A DNA stretch of 64,000 nucleotides from Larkinella terrae (GTDB taxonomy: Bacteria > Bacteroidota > Bacteroidia > Cytophagales > Spirosomataceae), in contig NZ_WJXZ01000002.1 in assembly GCF_009668025.1 (NCBI RefSeq), forward strand, positions 186,001 to 250,000, read 5' to 3'. Position 1 is the first letter of the stretch, and the number at the start of each line of letters is the position of its first letter. A program made the position numbers and the translations under genes. The notes below the pieces were generated by a model, which had not been told where the DNA came from, searched no databases, and saw only the letters and a program-made list of their open reading frames with translations. Positions 8,289-16,161 of this stretch are shown in pieces.

Positions 8289-9767
8289 ATGAAATCCGTG
8301 AAAATCAACTCGATCATTCTTGTCATTCTGACGGCCCTTTTCGCGGCCTGTTCGCCCGATCTGGATCTGTCGCCACTGGGCTCCCAATCCGTCAGTACGT
8401 ATTACAAAACCGCAGCCGATGCCGACGCGGCCACGATTGCGATGTATGGCCAGTTGCGGAATATGTACCGCGACGAAATTCTGGTGACACCCAACGTCGT
8501 AGCAACCGATGATGGCATTCCGTTCCTGACCGGGAACGCCGACCGCGTGGCGATGTGGCGCTACGGAACCGTGCCGACCAACACCTTTGTGGGCAACATC
8601 TGGAGCAATGCCTACACGGCCATCCAGCGCTCGAACATCGTGATCGAGCGCGTTCCGGCCATTCCGATGGACGAAACCACGAAGAAAGGCTACGTTGGCG
8701 AAGCCCGGTTTTTGCGCGCTCTCCAGTATTTTACGCTGGCTCAGTTTTTCGGCGGAGTGCCGCTCGTGACGAAGGAAACCACCTCGCTGGAAGGCGTGGA
8801 GGTCGCGCGTTCGTCAGTGGATGAAGTCTATAAACTCATCGAGAGTGACCTGAAAGAAGCCGAGACGGTTTTGCCGAAAAATTACACCGGTTCCAACATT
8901 GGGCGGGCAACGGCGGGCGCGGCCAAAGGCTTGCTCGCGAAAGTGTACCTGACCTGGGCGGGCAAAAACGCCAGTTCGCCGTATTGGTCGCAGGCGGCTG
9001 CCAAAGCCAAAGAGGTGATCGATCTGGGAACCTACGATTTGTGGGCCAATTACGCCGATGTGTTCGAGCTGAAAAACCGGGGCGGCAAAGAATCACTTTT
9101 CGAGGTCATGTACATTACCGATCTGGCGGGCAACAATTTTGCTACCGGCTATGCCCCGCGCGGTGCGCCTATCGTGCCAAACGGCGGCAGCGGTATTTTC
9201 CGGGTCAGCAAGAGCCTTTTCGACAGCTACCCGGCCGCCGACAAGCGAAAACCGGTTACGTTTCTGACGTCATACATTAATCCAACGACCAAAGCGTCCG
9301 TTGCCTTATCGGTCGAGGATACTGATCCTGCCAAAGCCGTATCCTTCTGGAAATTAGCCGATTTGACGTCGACCATTGGCGGCAACGGCGGTAAAAGCTT
9401 TTCACTTCTGCGGTTTTCGGATGTGTTGCTGATCTACGCGGAAGCGCTCAGTGAAGCCAGCAACGGGCCGAACGCGGAGGCTTACACGGCCCTGAACCGG
9501 GTGCGCAACCGGGCGGGGCTCGACCCGCTGAGCGGGTTGACACGGCAACAGTTCAAAGAGGCCGTGCTGCTCGAACGGCGGCTGGAGTTCTGTTTCGAAG
9601 GAAACCGCTGGTTCGATCTGGCACGCACCGGCAGGCTGGTCGATGCCGTCAAAGCCGAAACCTCGTTTGGCCGTGCCCCAACCGTTCAGCCTTTCCACGC
9701 GTTGCTGCCGATTCCGCAGCGGGAAATCGACGCCAATCCGGCCTTGAAACAGAATGAAGGCTATTGA
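8289..9767 (+). CDS. SusD/RagB-family surface substrate-binding lipoprotein
   Basis: 492 residues from ATG 8289. A short TTG-started extension overlapping the susC stop is less likely. The signal peptide ends in the lipobox LFAACSPD. SusD features include the TPR-rich segment (YVGEARFLRALQYFTLAQFFGGVPLV) and the C-terminal pattern RFSDVLLIYAEALSEA, LNRVRNRAGLDPL, LERRLEFCFEGNRWFDLARTG and LLPIPQREIDANP. It caps the SusC barrel at the cell surface and binds the substrate. It follows susC by 11 bases and is surely co-transcribed. Confidence 0.96.
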   Translation: MKSVKINSIILVILTALFAACSPDLDLSPLGSQSVSTYYKTAADADAATIAMYGQLRNMYRDEILVTPNVVATDDGIPFLTGNADRVAMWRYGTVPTNTFVGNIWSNAYTAIQRSNIVIERVPAIPMDETTKKGYVGEARFLRALQYFTLAQFFGGVPLVTKETTSLEGVEVARSSVDEVYKLIESDLKEAETVLPKNYTGSNIGRATAGAAKGLLAKVYLTWAGKNASSPYWSQAAAKAKEVIDLGTYDLWANYADVFELKNRGGKESLFEVMYITDLAGNNFATGYAPRGAPIVPNGGSGIFRVSKSLFDSYPAADKRKPVTFLTSYINPTTKASVALSVEDTDPAKAVSFWKLADLTSTIGGNGGKSFSLLRFSDVLLIYAEALSEASNGPNAEAYTALNRVRNRAGLDPLSGLTRQQFKEAVLLERRLEFCFEGNRWFDLARTGRLVDAVKAETSFGRAPTVQPFHALLPIPQREIDANPALKQNEGY

Positions 9768-9829
9768 ACTTATGGGGTGGGTTTGAATCTGTGATTTTCG
9801 CCTGCGAACCTATTGAGTTTCACAAGTCA

Positions 9830-9899
9830 CCGCTGACAGGGTCTTCGACCGCTGACAGGGTGTGGCTGCCCTGACAGCGGTCGAAGACCCTGTCAGCGG
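9830..9899. repeat. Inverted repeat of the GCTGACAGGG family
   Basis: Arms 9830-9860 and 9869-9899 pair over 31 bases with one mismatch and an 8-base loop. The unit CCGCTGACAGGG occurs twice in each arm. Related elements lie at 46339 and 62837. It sits between susD and the oxidoreductase gene, where it may lower read-through. Confidence 0.9.
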
Positions 9900-9960
9900 C
9901 AATCTTTTTAATTGCTAATGAAAGTACCACCATCCGATGCAAGTCCAACATATGGCATTT

Positions 9961-11589
9961 ATGAAAATATATTCTTTTCTTTTTTTGTTGTTGCCGATTA
10001 GCCTTTTCGCCCAAAAAAACTACGACGTGGTGGTCTACGGTGCCACACCTGCGGGCATCACGGCGGCTATTCAGGTGGCGAAAATGGGCAAAACCGTGGC
10101 TCTGCTCGAACCGTCGAAACACCTGGGGGGCATCATGACGTCCGGACTGGGCGGCACCGATGTCGACAATCACCAGGAGTATCAGAACAGCCCGGGAGTT
10201 GGCGGGCTGGCGCTGGAGTTTTACCGACGGATCGCGGCTGCGTACGGCAACTCGGCCGAATTTGAAGCGATGCTGAAAAACCGTACCAAGAAAACAATGC
10301 TCTGGCGGTTTGAGCCGCATGTGGGCGAAGAGGTTGTGAAAAAGTGGGTTTCCGAACATCCTATTGCGATTTTCTACGGTTCCCGGTTGAGCGAACGGAA
10401 AAATGCCGTGCCGAAAACCGGAGCGCAGATTCAGCAGATTCAACTGGAAAATGGGCAGATTTACCGCGCCAGGGTGTTTATCGACGCAACGCTCGAAGGC
10501 GATTTGCTGCATGCCGCCGGGGTCAAAACCGCCATTGGACGGGAGGCCAATGCGGTCTACAACGAAACGAAAAACGGGATTCGGGCTGTTACGGAACACG
10601 CCCAGTTTCTGGTGAAAGTCGATCCGTACAAAACGCCAGGCGACCCCAAAAGTGGTGTCGTTCCGACTGTTCAGGACGAACCCCTGGGCACACCCGGCGC
10701 GGGCGATAACCGGTTGCAGGCGTATTGCTTTCGGATGTGCCTGACCAAAAATCCCGAAAACCGGATTCCCTTTCGCCAGCCCGCCGGGTACGACCGCAGC
10801 CAGTACGAACTGTATCTGCGGTACGAAAAAGCCGGGGGGAAACTGTATGCGCCGAAAGCGGACATTCCGAATGGGAAAACCGATCTGGGGGCCTGGCACG
10901 ATCTGTCGCACAACCTGTACGGTATGAACGTTGCGTATCCGGGCGGAAATTACCAAACCCGGCAACGTGTTTTCGATCAGCACAAAACCTTTACGCAGGG
11001 CCTGTTTTATTTTCTGGCAAACGATCCTGAGGTGAGCGAAAGAACCCGGATGATCTGGCGTGAATGGGGTTTGTGTAAGGACGAATTTACGGACAACGAT
11101 GGCTGGCCCCGGGAGTTTTACGTCCGCGATGCCCGCCGGATGGTGTCGGATTACGTGATTACGGAACACGACGTGCGCCGGAACAATCCCAGGCCGGTGG
11201 CCGATCCGGTGGCGGTGGCGTTCTGGCCCCCCGATCTCCACAGTATTCGGCGGATCGTGAAAGACGGTTTTGCGTCCAACGAAGGCTCAGTTTTTGGCGA
11301 GATTGACTGGCGGCCTTTCGGGATTTCGTACCGGGCGCTGGTGCCGAAAACCGCCGAATGCACGAATTTGCTGACGGCATCCTGTCCGTCGTCGAGCCAT
11401 CTGGCCTATGGGGCTATCCGGATTGAATTCACCTTTATGGCGATGGGGCAGGCTTGCGGTACGGCGGCTGTGCTGGCGATTGATGCGAAACAAACGGTGC
11501 AGAGCGTGCCGTACAAAGCCTTGCAGGAACGCTTACTGGCTGATCATCAGCTAATCGATGCCGGGAAAACGGAACCAGCGACTAAGTAA
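9961..11589 (+). CDS. Exported FAD-dependent oxidoreductase (PF12831-like)
   Basis: 542 residues from the ATG at 9961; the upstream ATG at 9937 would only add residues before the signal sequence MKIYSFLFLLLPISLFAQ. The Rossmann FAD-binding motif YDVVVYGATPAGITAA with the following acidic strand end LLEPS is clear, then the HLGGIMTSGLGGTD segment typical of PF12831 FAD_oxidored proteins. A C-terminal part (IRIEFTFMAMGQACGTAAVLAI) closes the FAD site. Relatives are common in Bacteroidota sugar-utilisation loci, but the reaction is usually unknown. It is part of the SusC/SusD locus and lies 28 bases before the sialidase-like gene. Confidence 0.85.
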   Translation: MKIYSFLFLLLPISLFAQKNYDVVVYGATPAGITAAIQVAKMGKTVALLEPSKHLGGIMTSGLGGTDVDNHQEYQNSPGVGGLALEFYRRIAAAYGNSAEFEAMLKNRTKKTMLWRFEPHVGEEVVKKWVSEHPIAIFYGSRLSERKNAVPKTGAQIQQIQLENGQIYRARVFIDATLEGDLLHAAGVKTAIGREANAVYNETKNGIRAVTEHAQFLVKVDPYKTPGDPKSGVVPTVQDEPLGTPGAGDNRLQAYCFRMCLTKNPENRIPFRQPAGYDRSQYELYLRYEKAGGKLYAPKADIPNGKTDLGAWHDLSHNLYGMNVAYPGGNYQTRQRVFDQHKTFTQGLFYFLANDPEVSERTRMIWREWGLCKDEFTDNDGWPREFYVRDARRMVSDYVITEHDVRRNNPRPVADPVAVAFWPPDLHSIRRIVKDGFASNEGSVFGEIDWRPFGISYRALVPKTAECTNLLTASCPSSSHLAYGAIRIEFTFMAMGQACGTAAVLAIDAKQTVQSVPYKALQERLLADHQLIDAGKTEPATK

Positions 11590-11617
11590 AAAACCGTGCT
11601 CCCGGTCTTTCTCCGGC

Positions 11618-12826
11618 ATGACCGCGAATCCCATCAAAACCTTCCTCTTTCATAGCATTCTTTTCCTTTCGACGCTTGGGAACGGAGTCGGGCAAACCCC
11701 CGACTTCGCCCGGGTGCCGGGAGCGATTGTGGCCCATAGTCCGGCTTCGTCGGGGTTGTACATCGGTTCGCCGAGCCTGTGCGTGCTGCCCAACGGCGAT
11801 TACCTGGCGTCGCACGACTTATTCGGTCCCCAATCCAATGAGTTTGTCAAACCCAATTCCCGGATTTACCGTTCGACCGACAAGGGTAAAACCTGGACCC
11901 AGATTGCCGAAATCAACGGCCAGTTCTGGTCGAAGCTCTACGTGCATCGCAATGGACTGTATTTCTTCGGGACTGACAAACACCACGGCAACACCATCAT
12001 CCGGCAATCGACCGACAACGGCGTGACCTGGACCAATCCGACCGACGGCGAGAATGGGTTGCTGCTGGCGGGCGAATACCACTGTGCGCCGGTGCCATTT
12101 CTGGAACACAACGGACGACTCTGGCGGGCGATGGAAGACGCCATGGGGCCGATCAAACAATGGGGCAAACGCTACGGCGCGTTTATGCTATCGATGCCGC
12201 TGGACGCCGATCCGATGAAGGCCGCCAGTTGGACGAGCACCAATGTGCTGCGGTACGATTCGACCTACCTGAACAACGGTTTTGGGGGCTGGATCGAGGG
12301 CAACGCGGTTTTAAGCCCCGATGGCGAAGTGCTGGATATTCTGCGCGTGGATCACAAGAAATCGCTGGACGAAAAGGCGGCTTTTGTGCGCATCAGTCCG
12401 GATGGCAAAACCGCCAGCTTCGATGTCAACACCGGTTTTGTGCCGTTTCCGGGCGGTAGTAAGAAATTCACGATTCGCTACGATCCCAAATCCAAACTGT
12501 ACTGGACGCTGACCAACTACATTCCGCAGGAATTCAAGCAGGCCAACGCCGGGAAAAATCCGGCCAGTTTGCGGAATACGCAGGCGCTATGCAGTTCCAG
12601 CGACTTGAAAACCTGGAGTCTGCGTCAGATTGTGCTGCAACACCCCGACGTGGTCAAACACGGTTTTCAGTATGTCTACTGGCTGTTCGACGGCAATGAC
12701 ATTATCCTGCTGTCGCGCACGGCATACGACGACGGTTTGGGCGGGGCGCACAACAACCACGACGCCAACTTCCTGACGTTTCACCGGATCAAGAAATTCC
12801 GGAAAAAACCGGTGAGCGGTTTATAA
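11618..12826 (+). CDS. Exported sialidase-like (BNR/Asp-box) beta-propeller protein
   Basis: 402 residues from ATG 11618, with a signal peptide ending near GVGQ. Two Asp-boxes of the S-x-D-x-G-x-T-W type are visible, RSTDKGKTW and QSTDNGVTW, with further propeller segments (GGWIEGNAVLSPDGEVLDILR, RISPDGKTASF). It resembles exo-alpha-sialidase family proteins, but many such proteins act on other glycans or only bind them. The catalytic Arg triad cannot be assigned by eye. It reads with the FAD oxidoreductase and presumably acts on the substrate of this locus. Its stop codon abuts the stop of the convergent lipoprotein gene. Confidence 0.75.
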   Translation: MTANPIKTFLFHSILFLSTLGNGVGQTPDFARVPGAIVAHSPASSGLYIGSPSLCVLPNGDYLASHDLFGPQSNEFVKPNSRIYRSTDKGKTWTQIAEINGQFWSKLYVHRNGLYFFGTDKHHGNTIIRQSTDNGVTWTNPTDGENGLLLAGEYHCAPVPFLEHNGRLWRAMEDAMGPIKQWGKRYGAFMLSMPLDADPMKAASWTSTNVLRYDSTYLNNGFGGWIEGNAVLSPDGEVLDILRVDHKKSLDEKAAFVRISPDGKTASFDVNTGFVPFPGGSKKFTIRYDPKSKLYWTLTNYIPQEFKQANAGKNPASLRNTQALCSSSDLKTWSLRQIVLQHPDVVKHGFQYVYWLFDGNDIILLSRTAYDDGLGGAHNNHDANFLTFHRIKKFRKKPVSGL

Positions 12827-13279
12827 ACTTGCGAGGTCATTCAGGGCTTTTTTGCGGCTGCTGAAAATCTTGCTGTCGAGCGTTTTGCTGTAAAACGTTT
12901 CGATAACGGTGGTGACCGTCGGATGATTTCCCGCCATGACGTTTTGAGTCGATTGTTGCTCGTAAGTAATCACGTCGCCCACGGTAACAACCTCGTATTC
13001 TGTTTTTCCGTACAGGCGGAAAATCTTCCCTTTTTTGTTGCTGTAACCCCAGATTTCCTTTCGGGGTATGATTTCAAACCGCCCGTCGGGGTAACGAATT
13101 CGAACATTCCGGGCGTTGAGAAAAACCGCTCCGACCGACTTAATGGGCGGGCCGGGTTCGCTGCGGTATAGGTCGCTGCTCTGGCGCAGAAGCTGATTGG
13201 GTTCCATCTGTAAACCTTTGCGCGTACCCGGCGAACAGGCAGCCGTCAGTAGGGCGAGAATAAAAACGATCCGGCGCAT
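12821..13279 (-). CDS. Small lipoprotein of unknown function
   Basis: 152 residues beginning MRRIVFILALLTAACSPG, a lipoprotein signal with lipobox TAAC. The mature part has a region resembling a small beta-sandwich (VFLNARNVRIRYPDGRFEIIPRKEIWGYSNKKGKIFRLYG) and then YEVVTVGDVITYEQQ. I do not recognise a named family. It is convergent with the sialidase-like gene, and the two stop codons share the six-base palindrome TTATAA. It is divergent from the SMP-30 gene. Confidence 0.75.
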   Translation of the reverse strand: MRRIVFILALLTAACSPGTRKGLQMEPNQLLRQSSDLYRSEPGPPIKSVGAVFLNARNVRIRYPDGRFEIIPRKEIWGYSNKKGKIFRLYGKTEYEVVTVGDVITYEQQSTQNVMAGNHPTVTTVIETFYSKTLDSKIFSSRKKALNDLASL

Positions 13280-13349
13280 GGAAAAATGGGTTTAGGAATA
13301 TTATTTATTTATAAAGTTATAAATAATAAATGTAAAATGATAAATATTA

Positions 13350-13386
13350 AATGTAAAAGTACGCTCACTGTCTGCACTTTTACATT
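13350..13386. repeat. AT-rich intergenic hairpin
   Basis: AATGTAAAAGT (13350-13360) and ACTTTTACATT (13376-13386) form an 11-base stem in the AT-rich divergent region 13280-13466, which also holds repeated AAATGTAAAA/ATAAATA words. It may be an operator or a leader structure. No protein-coding content is seen there. Confidence 0.5.
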
Positions 13387-13466
13387 CGAATTTTTTTGCC
13401 TCCGCTTAACCGCACAGGGTCTTTTCTTGTTTAGAACGTACGCCTTTTCATTCATTGGCTCTCAAC

Positions 13467-14273
13467 ATGAAAAACATAGATATTATTGCCGACGGTTTGC
13501 GGTTCCCGGAAGGTCCGGCGTTTACCTCCGACGGCACGCTCTGGTGCGTCGAGCAGGAGGGAGCCAGTTTGTTCTGGCTGAAACCGGACGGAACCAGCGG
13601 TCGCGTCCACGTCGGCATCGGGAGCCGCCCGAATGGACTTTACATCGACGATCGTGACCGGATTTGGTTCTGCGATTCGGGTTTACACGCCATTCGTTGC
13701 ATCAATTATCCCGACCAGGAACCCGAAACTATTGTTGATCAGATCAATGACGAACCGCTCAACTGGCCCAATGACCTCACGTTCGATCCCGAAGGCAATC
13801 TAATTTTCACCTGTCCCGGTTCCCCCGACGAAGATGAGCCCGGTTTTGTCGGCGTTTGTTCGCCCGTCGGTGAAGTCAAAAAAATCTCCGAAAAACTGTT
13901 TTACCCCAATGGCTTAGCGTTTTTGCCGAATGGTCGCACCCTCCTCGTGGCCGAAACCCACCGCAAGCGTATTTGGGCCGGGCGCTGGGATGCCGACGGT
14001 CTGAACTGGATCAACCCGACGGTTTGGGCCGAAACCGGAGCGGGCGGTTTCGGTCCGGATGGGTTGACACTGGGGCCGGATAATCTGTTGTACGCGGCCA
14101 TTTACGGCGGCAGTTGCCTGCAGGTTTACAAACCAACCGGCGTGCTGTCGCATTCCATTCAGCTTCCCGGCAAAAATCCCTCCAATTGCGCCTTCGACCC
14201 TACCGGGAAGCTGGGATTGGTGGTAACGGAAACCGAAAAAGGCCAGCTTCTTTGCGTCAAAGGATACAGTTGA
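13467..14273 (+). CDS. SMP-30/gluconolactonase-family protein (cytoplasmic)
   Basis: 268 residues from ATG 13467; the TTG 12 bases upstream is less likely. No signal peptide. The six-bladed propeller fold of SMP-30 is shown by the metal ligand pattern LRFPEGPAFTSDGTLW (E15), GSRPNGLYIDD, LNWPNDLTFDPEGNL, YPNGLAFLPNGRTL and GFGPDGLTLGPDNLL. Family members hydrolyse sugar lactones with a divalent metal. It is likely to open an aldonolactone made by an upstream oxidation. The second SMP-30 protein of the window (52472) is exported, so the two are not redundant in location. Confidence 0.88.
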   Translation: MKNIDIIADGLRFPEGPAFTSDGTLWCVEQEGASLFWLKPDGTSGRVHVGIGSRPNGLYIDDRDRIWFCDSGLHAIRCINYPDQEPETIVDQINDEPLNWPNDLTFDPEGNLIFTCPGSPDEDEPGFVGVCSPVGEVKKISEKLFYPNGLAFLPNGRTLLVAETHRKRIWAGRWDADGLNWINPTVWAETGAGGFGPDGLTLGPDNLLYAAIYGGSCLQVYKPTGVLSHSIQLPGKNPSNCAFDPTGKLGLVVTETEKGQLLCVKGYS

Positions 14274-14300
14274 AATTCAACATCTTGCCCGAAGAACCGC

Positions 14301-16031
14301 CTATTTTCCTTCTTTTTCGTAAAACCGCCAGGACGTTTTGAAATCCTTGCTGAGTTTCTGGTTAGTCAGGATGGCGCGGATCATCTCGACGGGCATCGCG
14401 TTCAGTTGCAGGATGGCGTCGTGGAACTGCTTGTAAGTCATCTTTTTACTGTCTACAAATTCTTTTTTCAGACCGTAAAACTGAAAACCGCCGGTCATGT
14501 AGGCCAGTTGGTAGAGCGGGGGATACCCGCCCACGAACGACCGCCGAACCTCGCCCTCGGCGTTAGCGCGTTCGTGCCCGACGCGGTCCACCAGAAAATC
14601 AATGCATTGCTGCGGAGACCATTTCCCGAGGTGGTAATTCAGCGAGAAAATGATCCGGGCGCAGCGGTGCATCCGCCAGAACAGCATCCCGATGCGGTCT
14701 TCCGGCGACTGCGGAAAACCGAGATCCCACAGAATCATTTCCCAGTACAGCGCCCAGCCTTCCGTCCAGAACGGCGTGCCGAAATTCCGGTACGTTTTGT
14801 AGCGGTTGTTCATGAAGCCCTGCAAATGGTGCCCGGCGATAAGTTCGTGGTGGACTGTCGAGCGGGAGAAGTGCGGATTGTTGCCCCGCATGCTCATCAG
14901 TTTGTCTTCGTGGCTCATCGTGTTGGTCGGGTAGGAAATCAGGATCGTTTCGCCACCCAGAAAAAACGGACTGACTTTCTGCCGAGCGGGCGACATCATC
15001 TGCATCCGCCAGGTTTCCTCCGCAATCGGCGGAATCGTGATCAGGTCGTACTTTTTCAGAAACGCAATCGACTCATTATAAAGCCGCAGGATCAGTTCGG
15101 GTTGTTTCCCGGCGGGTACGATCGTGTTTTTGACTTTCTCCTGAGCGGCTTTCCAGTCAGTGCCGAAGCCCATCTCTCTCGTTGCTTTCAGCAACTCGCG
15201 ATCGCACCAGGCAAACTCGCGGTTGGCAATATCGACGAGATCTTCCGGCGAATACGGAATCATCTCGTACTGCAACTGCCGAAGCAATTCCTCGCGCCCA
15301 ACTGCAATGCCCGCGATGCCGCTGCCGTCGTCTTTGGTCGGGGCCGCTTCCCGGACTTTTTTGGCCATCAAAGTCGAATAAACCGTCAACAGGCTATCGG
15401 TTTTGCGGTACGGTTCGGGCACCCACCAGCTAAATTGCGGGTCGTAGGCGTTGTAGAACGTAAACACACTTTTCAAGGCTGCCTGCAAGCCTTTGGCTGT
15501 TCCTTCGGCGCGTCGGGCCACGGCGGGCTCGGTTTTTTCCGCTTTCTCGACCACTTTCTGAGCCGTCACGATTTCTTTGCCAATGGCGTTCAATTCCGAC
15601 GCGACCTGCTCGGCCACCAGCGGAATGCCGCGCCGACGCTGTTTTTCAAGGGCGTAAATTTTATCCGCAAACGGAAACCAGTTTTTGGTCAGATTTACTT
15701 CCTTTTCCTCATTCGTCAGATCGAGCAATTCGTTTTTCAGGTTTCGCTGAAACAACAGGTAATCCACCCGGCTGTCGGTGCTCATTTTGTCGAAATCCAG
15801 TTGCTGCAACTGCCGCAGGTAATCGTTGAAAAACGTTCGAAACCGCTCCCGGCGCTCCGGCGAATTCTCGATGGTATAAAACCGGCTCAGGCTGCCCCAA
15901 TCGGCTTCGTAATTCGTCAGGAGATGATGCACGTCGCTCGTTTGCCGGTAGAGTCCGTTGACTGGTTGCGCCAGAACCGATCCGGTGATGATAAGAAGCA
16001 GGAAAAGCAGCGGGGTAAACGGTGATTTCAT
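14301..16031 (-). CDS. Exported DUF885-family metallo-hydrolase
   Basis: 576 residues, signal peptide MKSPFTPLLFLLLIITGSVLAQ. It is mostly alpha-helical, with the metal-binding signature STVHHELIAGHHLQ near residue 391 and the downstream TPFWTEGWALYWEMILWDLGF, which carries a conserved glutamate. This is the DUF885 (PF05960) pattern, related in motif to M3/M32-like carboxypeptidases. The substrate is unknown, probably peptides. It is convergent with the SMP-30 gene and divergent from the M28 peptidase, with a 130-base shared upstream region. Confidence 0.88.
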   Translation of the reverse strand: MKSPFTPLLFLLLIITGSVLAQPVNGLYRQTSDVHHLLTNYEADWGSLSRFYTIENSPERRERFRTFFNDYLRQLQQLDFDKMSTDSRVDYLLFQRNLKNELLDLTNEEKEVNLTKNWFPFADKIYALEKQRRRGIPLVAEQVASELNAIGKEIVTAQKVVEKAEKTEPAVARRAEGTAKGLQAALKSVFTFYNAYDPQFSWWVPEPYRKTDSLLTVYSTLMAKKVREAAPTKDDGSGIAGIAVGREELLRQLQYEMIPYSPEDLVDIANREFAWCDRELLKATREMGFGTDWKAAQEKVKNTIVPAGKQPELILRLYNESIAFLKKYDLITIPPIAEETWRMQMMSPARQKVSPFFLGGETILISYPTNTMSHEDKLMSMRGNNPHFSRSTVHHELIAGHHLQGFMNNRYKTYRNFGTPFWTEGWALYWEMILWDLGFPQSPEDRIGMLFWRMHRCARIIFSLNYHLGKWSPQQCIDFLVDRVGHERANAEGEVRRSFVGGYPPLYQLAYMTGGFQFYGLKKEFVDSKKMTYKQFHDAILQLNAMPVEMIRAILTNQKLSKDFKTSWRFYEKEGK

Positions 16032-16161
16032 GAGAGCGTTGGTTCATTCAATTCACTAAAGTAGTTACAGTATGACAAAATCCGGAAACTATTCGGTCAA
16101 AATCACTTTCTGCCAACTATTCTGTACCTTATCGGACTGTTAACCTGAATATCCTGTTCTC

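Noticed and set aside
14406-16025. Long plus-strand open frame of 539 codons
   Set aside because: It is fully antisense to the DUF885 gene, whose motifs and signal peptide are clear. The same holds for other long antisense frames over SusC, SusD and the oxidoreductase (e.g. 9820-11241, 26482-28050, 29561-31042). They arise from GC-rich codon use.
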